A DNA stretch of 64,000 nt from Favolaschia claudopus (Eukaryota; Basidiomycota; Agaricomycetes; Agaricales; Mycenaceae). Made by a program: the position numbers and the translations under genes. Under the pieces are notes generated by a model that was not told where the DNA came from, did no database searches, and worked only from the letters and a program-made list of their open reading frames with translations. The stretch spans positions 248,001-312,000 of the forward strand of contig JAWWNJ010000173.1 in assembly GCA_037176885.1 (NCBI GenBank), in the 5' to 3' direction. Shown piece after piece: positions 57,431 through 64,000 of this stretch (positions are counted from its first letter, which is position 1; each line of letters begins with the position of its first letter).

Positions 57431-59048
57431 TCAACCGATCCCGTCTCTCCGAATCTTTCTCTCTTCCCTCCTTTTCCCTCTCCTTCTCCTTCTCCATTGC
57501 CGTTTCTGTTTCTGTTTCCCTCTCCTTCTCATTCCCCTCCAACAGATCAAGCTGCGTCTTCGTCCCCCGATCCCACCGCGTCGCCGTCGTTCTCTACACC
57601 CAGCCACCAACCCCTCAGCATGCAAATCAAAGCCAACTAAGTAGACACAAAGACGAACCTCCGCGACGCCGGCGCCGACGGCAGCTTCGAGCGTCCGCCC
57701 GACGGACCACCAATCAGCCTCTTTCTGTTCATGGGGTTGCTGCTGTGATGTCAATAGGTGAGCGGTAATACGGAAAAGAATTCAAGGCAAGTGCGAACCT
57801 TTTTGAACTCAGCAGGCTGGGCTGGAAGGGTGGGTGAAGGTGAAGATGCGGTTGGAGATGCGGAAGATTGAGGCCTGAGTGAGGAGGGTGCAGTCGCGGC
57901 GGTCGGAGGTGTGGGAGTGGGAGTCGAGCGTGCAGGCGAGGCGAACGGATCGAAAGTCGGTCTGTCGGGGAGCGAGGCAGGAGGCACAGTAGCGAAGGGG
58001 TCAAAGGTCGGGTGCGCGGCGAGCAGATCTTCTTTTCTTGGATATACTACGTCCCCTTCCTGCAGCAAAAAATTCGAATTCCGCGGCTTCGATTTCCTGG
58101 GACTCATCTTGCGCTTGTCCTCTGCGTTTGGGTCTGCACCAGGGGTAGACACTAATAGAGAGGCGAATAATTCAGGGAGGAGGAAGCGTCTGGCACCCAC
58201 CGCCGGCTGAGAGGTAGTTGCGGCCTTCGCCCACTCAGCCTCCATCGTGGTAGCTTTATTCCATAAATCGCGGAGGGCGGGACGCAGGAGGGCGATGAGC
58301 TGCGGGTAGGGCGTTTGAAGGAGGGAGAGGTCGGGGCGGAGGTAGTACGTCCAGCCTTTTTCATGTCTCGTAAAACAACAGAATAAAAGAAACAGAATGA
58401 AGCCGACCTTGAAGAATCCAATCCTCCTTCCCCTCCTCAAGAACAATCCTTCCCTCCTCCGTCGTTTTCGCCCCGCGAATCGCAACGAGGCTCACAGCAG
58501 TCTTGAACCGCCTCAACATCCTCACGCGATGCGTCGTATTAAACCGCTTGTTCGCGTGCATCTGCAACGACATCGCCAGACGACTCGGATGGGGCTCGTT
58601 CAGCCTGGGCGGCGCGACTCCGTGGGTATCTGCACCCCGCGCGACACGATCGCGCCAGGTATCGAACGCCGCGGGGTCGACGAGGCGTTGTCTAGCGTCC
58701 CAGAGGAACGGAGAGCGGTTGTGTGTCGTGTCGCGCGCGGGGTGCGCGGGGTTGAGGAGGAGGCCCATTGGGATGGCGCCCAGAGTGAATGGACACGGAG
58801 AAGAGGACGGCGCCCATATGAGATGTTTGTGGTGTTTGAATTCGTTGATGGGGTGGTGGGTGTCGAGGCGGTGGTTTTTGTTATGGTTGTCGCGGGCGTG
58901 GTTGATGGCGCCGGGGGTTTGGCGGCGGAACTGCGCTGGCGTTGTTGTTGAGTGAAAGAGTGAGAGAGAGAGGGGAGGAGAGGCGTACGTTTATGGAGGA
59001 GAGCGGAGGTGCTTTTGGCAGTTTGGCTAGTTCACGGCATTTGTGCAT
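57431..59048 (-). CDS. conserved hypothetical protein
   Basis: I do not recognise the family with certainty. The start is set at MHKCRELAKLPKAPPLSSIN (59048); an in-frame ATG at 59360 would add a poorly conserved leader. Splicing to an acceptor before TTCCGC gives FRRQTPGAINHARDNHNKNH and an Arg/His-rich region with HLIWAPSSSPCPFTLGAIPM. Then come a basic block NKRFNTTHRVRMLRRFKTAV, and after an intron GWTYYLRPDLSLLQTPYPQL. The basic block suggests RNA contact, perhaps in a mitochondrial or RNase-P-like setting, but this is only a suggestion. Next is a Pro/Ser/Thr-rich region with two TFDPFA repeats. After the last intron, QQPHEQKEADWWSVGRTLEA is plausible. The following Arg-rich tail down to 57431 is the translation of a CT-rich tract and may be false, so the true 3' end is uncertain. 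Confidence 0.55.
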
Positions 59049-59812
59049 AAGATCGCGGTCAACGCATCCAACAGCGAGCAGTCGAGGGCGCAGTCGCCGA
59101 GGAACGCAAAGTTGCGACGAGGTGGATGGTACTTCGATATCCGCAGGTACTGCGAAGTCTGTTTGGAAGAGACTAGAGTCTAGCGGATGTCGGGGAAGAG
59201 GCACCAACTTCGCTTCAAGTGAGCCGCCTCCGAGTCGTTGAGGTACCGAGCCCTTCTTTGAGCCAGACTGATTCGTCCCGAAAGCTTCAGCTCCAGGAAC
59301 GAGTATAAGAGACGAAAAGCCGGAGATGGACAAGAGCAAGTCGAGCACAAACGCTCGCAAACAGATTTTGACAGCTCAACGCCGGCGTCCAAGAAAGGAA
59401 GGTGTCACCTCCAATCCCCCATGGCTAGGCGTCGACACGTCCCGAAGTCACGGGAAAATCTAAAAGGCGTCTATGCTTGTTGGAACTTTGATTTTTCTCC
59501 CCGAAAATCATTCACCAAATAAATATGAGGCCCTTGCACGATCCTGAAATGTATAAAGCTAGCAGAGGACGGCGACGCATGCCTTAGAGTGAGCAAGCCG
59601 AACGTGGCGTCTGGTTATTTCTTTTCCGAGAACCAATTTTATCCAAGCGAGGTCTTCGATAGCTACTTGAGACCTGCATATATCGTGTGGAAGTCACTGT
59701 CAGACTGCAGCCGTACATCGACAGCGTAGTCTGGTCCCCTGAGTTATAGTCCGTCTATCGAATACCCAAACACTCTATCGGAAAAACTACTCGTAGCAAA
59801 ACAACAGCACCC

Positions 59813-61430
59813 TCATCGGCTCTCCCCCTCACTCACCTCCCTCTCCCTCAACCTCAAACTCCCACCCTCACCCCCCAACTCCTGCAAATCCTTCTTCCTC
59901 TGCCTCTTCTTCCTCTCCCCCTCCCCCAACTCCTCAAACTCCCCCTCCCCCTCGCCCTCATCCTCCTCCCCTTCCTCATCCTCGTCCTCCCTCGCATAAT
60001 CCTCCGAGATCTTGCGAATCTCACTCCTCAGCCTCCGCGCCTCCGTGACGAGGTCCATCCATTGCTCGATATCGAACCCGCGCGTCTTGTACAGCTGCTC
60101 GCGGCGCGCGGAGATGGAGCGGTCGAGGACGGAGGAGTAGGTTACTTCTCTGCCTTGGTATAAGAACCTATAAAAGAAACATTCCTTAAGAGAAGCCCAT
60201 CGACGGTCGAAAAACAAAACAAAGACAAGACGCAAATGGGTATATGAAACGCACCACAAATACCCTGCCATGACGGTCGAAAGCCCACTCAAATACGTTA
60301 TCGGCTCCATCACGTCCCTGCAACACAAAGATACGGCAAATCAGCACCTGCGTCCCATCCCGAATCCAAGCCAGCAGCGAGGAGGATGTAAGGACGCATA
60401 AACACGCACCACCCATAATCCCAAAACGTCAACCTCGCAACCGCACCCCAATACACCGCCAGCGCACCGAACCCCGCCGTCGCCATCCTCCTCGCGCCCC
60501 GCCTCGCCTCCCTATCGCACTCGCTCTTCAGCGCCTCCATCCCCTTGAGCTGCCCCCCAATCACATCCAACCGCCGCCGCAGATACCTCGTCCGGTCGGC
60601 TACGGTGGGTACTTCTACGTCTAGCATCACCTCTCGTTTGCCTTGTCCTGTTTTCGAATTATCCGGTCCCGAAGCAGAGGTGGAGGTCTCAGGCGACGTC
60701 GGCATCCCATCGTACCCAATACACACGCGGAACTTCGAATGCCTCGCCGCGTCGCGGATGAAGTCGCCCACGTCCGTCGAGTGGGACCACTGGAACGACT
60801 GCTGCCGCGGCGACGCTGAGGACGACGCCGGCGCGCTGCGGAAGGAGACGTTCGGCGTGGCGGGGGCGAGCGACGCGAGGATGAGCCGGCTGACGTGCGA
60901 GAGCGGCTGCGAGGGGTGGAGCAGCAAGACCGTCGGTGGGCTGTTCTGTTTCCCGTTCTCGCGTTTCGCGACGGTTCGTGGTTGCTCGTCGATCTTGAGC
61001 AAGCCCAGGGGCAGGATTAGTTTGAATAGGTGGGACGAGGTGGGGGAGAGTTTGCCTGTGTCATGGAACGAAGATCAATCCATTGTAATTATATGGAGGA
61101 GAAAGAACAGTACACACCTTTGCCCGGCTGTAAATTATCTAGCTCGTTATCGTGCGTGCCATTCAGTGACTTCGACTTTCCCCGGCTCTGTTTCCAGTTA
61201 GACGAGCTCGACTCCGCAATGAACTCCGCATGGCTGACGTCCGTGTTGTTCGTCTCTGGTCGCGTGCCGGTGGAATACCTGCGCAATCGGGTCGTGTGCC
61301 AGCGGCGATTGGGGGTTGTCGTCGTCGTCGCAAGTATTTGGATATAAGATGTAGCTTGAGAGGAGCCTAGCCCGTGAGCGGTTCTGAATGATAATGGTGT
61401 TCTGCGCAGGGCGCTATAACATGGTAGCAT
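59813..61430 (-). CDS. mitochondrial calcium uniporter (MCU) family pore protein
   Basis: The pore subunit for Ca2+ uptake across the inner mitochondrial membrane. The N-terminus (MLPCYSALRRTPLSFRTAHG) is Arg/Ser-rich and lacks acidic residues, a typical mitochondrial presequence. The matrix domain follows (HVSRLILASLAPATPNVSFR). A coiled coil (RTRYLRRRLDVIGGQLKGME) leads to TM1 (GFGALAVYWGAVARLTFWDY). The selectivity loop is W-DVMEPITYL across an intron; animal and plant MCU usually have DIME. TM2 follows (GLSTVMAGYLWFLYQGREVT), then SVLDRSISARREQLYKTRGF. The C-terminal tail is strongly acidic, then basic (DEDEEGEEDEGEGEGEF). Stop TGA at 59813-59815. Fungal MCU homologs occur without the EMRE subunit in many species. 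Confidence 0.9.
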
Positions 61431-62257
61431 TTAAGGATGGGAGTGAAGCCAGAAGTTGAGGTTAGGCTTTTCTCGGCCTGATTGAGTTGAAAGAATTTGG
61501 GATAAATGGGATATAACGCGGAGGTAACAAGGTGGAGGAGATGTCGATACGTACGACGGTCCTCTCCTCGAAGAGAGCGAGCAGGTTAACGGCGGAGGAC
61601 AAGTTGCGGAAAACGCGTGACATCATGAGGCGCAGGTATGACATCAACCTTTCCTGCCCTTCGCGAATCGCTTGTCGAGTGGATCGTTTACGTTCAATGT
61701 TCTTGGATTTATGGCAAGCAATGGAGACGAGGGAAGCCTATTCGAATTGGGAATGAGTCCTTTGGGCGACGTGTCGCTCGCTCGCCACCACTTCGAGTTA
61801 GAACTTCGAGAAATTGTCAACCGACAACTGCGTCGATGAAATTCAAGTCGGATATGAGCCTGAGCAAGCCTCAGCGCGATTGGTTCGGGCTCGGAGCAGA
61901 TTGACCAGTCCAACCCTGGAATCTGTTGTGAACACAGTGGAAGGACTGAGGAGGAAGGCTTCATTGTTGATCCGATCGGGTCCGAAACTAATGTTGACGG
62001 AACGAACCGTGACTTTCCCACCGTTCAACTTGTGGTTGAATTTTGAGTCCCTTCGTGTATCAGCCCAAATCAACACATCGCGCTACCATCTGACATTATA
62101 GAATTACGGAAAAAACTTCATTAGTGAGGCTTAGTCCCCAGCCAAGTACCCGGGTCGAAAATATTCATCGAATGATACAGCAACTTATCAACTCATGGAA
62201 AGTTCAAGTACAAGGCGACAGCAGAGACTGGTCCGAATACAGTACAGTATGGACAAA
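61431..62257. other. intergenic
   Basis: Open frames up to 125 codons occur on both strands but lack motifs. It contains the promoter of the MCU gene and the 3' flank of the membrane-protein gene. Confidence 0.5.
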
Positions 62258-64000
62258 TTAGTAGGTCTTTTCATCTGCGTGTTCCCTCGCCAGGCCTATG
62301 ACAGGATTGCCCCGCTCTGGATTAACATCCCGTCCGAAAACCAGGCGAGCATTCCCCTGATCCTGCCCATTCCGTCCCACCATACTATCCGCTACGACAT
62401 CAAGTTCTGGATTCCGCGATGCCAAGAGCAGATAAGAGAACGAATTGGAGCTGGACTCGCCGTTACTGATGAGGCAATACATTCCAAGGCCGCTCATGAC
62501 AACCAGAACCAAGAACGAGGCGGCGTAAGTTGCGATGAGGGTTTTTGCGTCGTATGTATAAACCAAGTCTTTTGAAGCGACATTTACGGTTGCAGTGGTT
62601 TTACCCGCCATAAGGCTGACGTAGCCTAACGGAAACATCAGATGAGTCACGACTGAGACGCAAGGGAGTCCTCACCGAGGGTGACGTTGCCCACGAAATC
62701 CTGGAGTGCTGGACAATGATTTCAGCCGTCGAAACGGAAAGAAAAAACAGAAAGAAAAACCTTGCGAGACATTCGACGCAGCAGCGGTTGCGTTGATCCC
62801 CGGGTTGGAACTGCCAACCTGCGACAAGGTAAGGATATTGTATGGTTCGAAAATATTCGTCTCCGTAATCAGAGTGGAGCTCTGTAGGTAGCCAAAATGC
62901 CCGTCGATAATCAAGCTGCCTTGAAGGTGTCCCGAAATAGCATCCGCCATCGCAAGAAGGTGAATGTGGGCTCCAACACCAGGTTGGAATAGGTCCGAAC
63001 TCTGAACGAAATTCGTCCCAAAACCTTGGATCCCGGACCTATACGTCGTATTCAGAGGGTCGTGGAATTCCAAGATCGAGGTACTGCTTTCTTGCGTGCC
63101 GTTGAAATAATGCGTCCGAGCCTGATACGTCGCATTGTAAAACGTACAAGCAGAGCCCGATGCATTAATGAGAGCGCCGTCTGCGGCATTTGCCGCAAGG
63201 TATGGAACGTAGGCAAGAGTCCAGGTATATGGCTTGCCAGGCTCATTCTGAACCGTGAAGTTCAACGGGGAGCTCTGATAACCGGCGCCAGCGGAAAGGG
63301 CGTCGTAAGCCAAAAGATACGCGGCAGGAGGTTTTTGGAAGGTCCGATTAACAAATCGGTACGATGCGTCTACGCCGTCGTCGATCTGGTCTGGCTGTAG
63401 CTCGGTGCAGCGCACCGCTGGCGCCGTGTACGAGAAATCGTAAGAGCATTCAGGCTCGCAACCGTCTGGCATAGACCAACCGAGGGGACCGGCGGAAAGG
63501 AGTGCAGACAGAGCTGTTTTGTTCCACGCTTCCGTAACAATACCGTAGCCCCCGCCGCTGTAGAAAGAATCACTCAGCAACGAAAAGAAGGATATCTTGT
63601 AAAGGGGACGAACGACGAGAGATAAACGTCATTTTGAATTGCGTCTGTCGTCGTGTTCAAGGTGGGCACTACAAGAGTGCGTACGGCCGCCGATGCCTGG
63701 TGCGTGTTGAGCGAAGGCGCCAAAATCGTGATGATTGGCGAGGCCAGAATGGCAGCAGTCATGGCGATAATCGTTGGTGTTTGTAAGATTAAATTCAGAC
63801 GTGGGAGTGTCATCAGTGAGGGCGCGCCAACAAGTGCGTCCAAATCGGCCACTATGTGGGTCATCCTCAGTATATTGTCTTGGTCATCAGGCGAATTGAA
63901 GACAAACATGTAACTGGTTGGCGGCGGAGCGTGTACCAAGTCTAGACGAAGAGCGAAAGATCAGCAGAGAAATAACAGGGAGTCATTGTCGCTCACCAGC
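62258..64000 (-). CDS. membrane protein with glycosylated extracellular domain (5' part outside window)
   Basis: The gene enters from the right edge. A donor-like G|GTGAGC at 63997 and an acceptor before ACTTGGTACACGC show that the 5' exon(s) lie beyond 64000. Visible order: a hydrophobic helix (IIAMTAAILASPIITILAPS), then DVYLSGGGYGIVTEAWNKTA across a 50-nt intron. A long extracellular region follows with many N-glycosylation sequons (FVNRTF, FYNATY, YFNGTQ, PLNTTY, GINATA) and paired Cys (MPDGCEPECSYDFSY, VRCTELQ). Then come NVTLGYVSLM and a second clear helix (ATYAASFLVLVVMSGLGMYC), and a short cytosolic tail ending ADEKTY with TAA at 62258-62260. This architecture is found in a mushroom family without known function. 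The N-terminus is missing from the window. Confidence 0.78.

Overview
This window is nuclear DNA from a mushroom-forming basidiomycete (Agaricomycetes). Genes are split by many 48-60 nt GT-AG introns with CTAAT/CTGAY branch sites. They lie on both strands at fungal density, and the families are typical of Agaricomycetes: an F-box protein with the usual N-terminal coiled coil, Clp1-like proteins, R-type lectins and a standalone viroplasmin-fold protein. I see no rRNA, tRNA, bacterial or viral block. All homology calls come from recognising motifs by eye; no database search was run.

Left part (1-18 kb): a gene-poor 2.1 kb, then a secreted GH71 alpha-1,3-glucanase with very small exons, an F-box protein, a C2H2 transcription factor, a viroplasmin/RNase H1-N protein, a DHA2-type MFS pump, a small secreted 8-Cys protein, a secreted R-type lectin and a protein with two CxxC..HxxxC-type modules. 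A purine-skewed degenerate repeat lies at about 18.9-19.9 kb.

Middle (20-43 kb): the first Clp1-like gene, a second secreted R-type lectin paralogous to the first, a relic of an NmrA-family gene, a Fus3/Kss1-type TEY MAP kinase, an intact NmrA-family gene, a 193-bp inverted-repeat element (MITE-like), and three more Clp1-like loci. Two of these are close relatives that flank the autophagy kinase gene ATG1 in inverted orientation, and one of the two is broken.

Right part (43-64 kb): a conserved hypothetical protein, an MCT-type MFS carrier, a sphingoid long-chain-base kinase, a fifth and most divergent Clp1-like gene, a secreted alginate-lyase-fold protein, an Sfm1-type SPOUT protein arginine methyltransferase with a 10-nt exon, a conserved hypothetical protein, a mitochondrial calcium uniporter and the 3' part of a membrane protein that runs off the right edge.

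There is no operon-like pathway. Two themes stand out. One is sexual development: five Clp1-like loci within 32 kb, together with a pheromone-type MAP kinase. The other is the cell surface or polysaccharides: GH71, two R-lectins, a lyase and a small secreted protein. The most unusual sequence features are the 1-, 3- and 4-nt exons needed to keep the GH71 frame, and the local Clp1-like expansion around ATG1.
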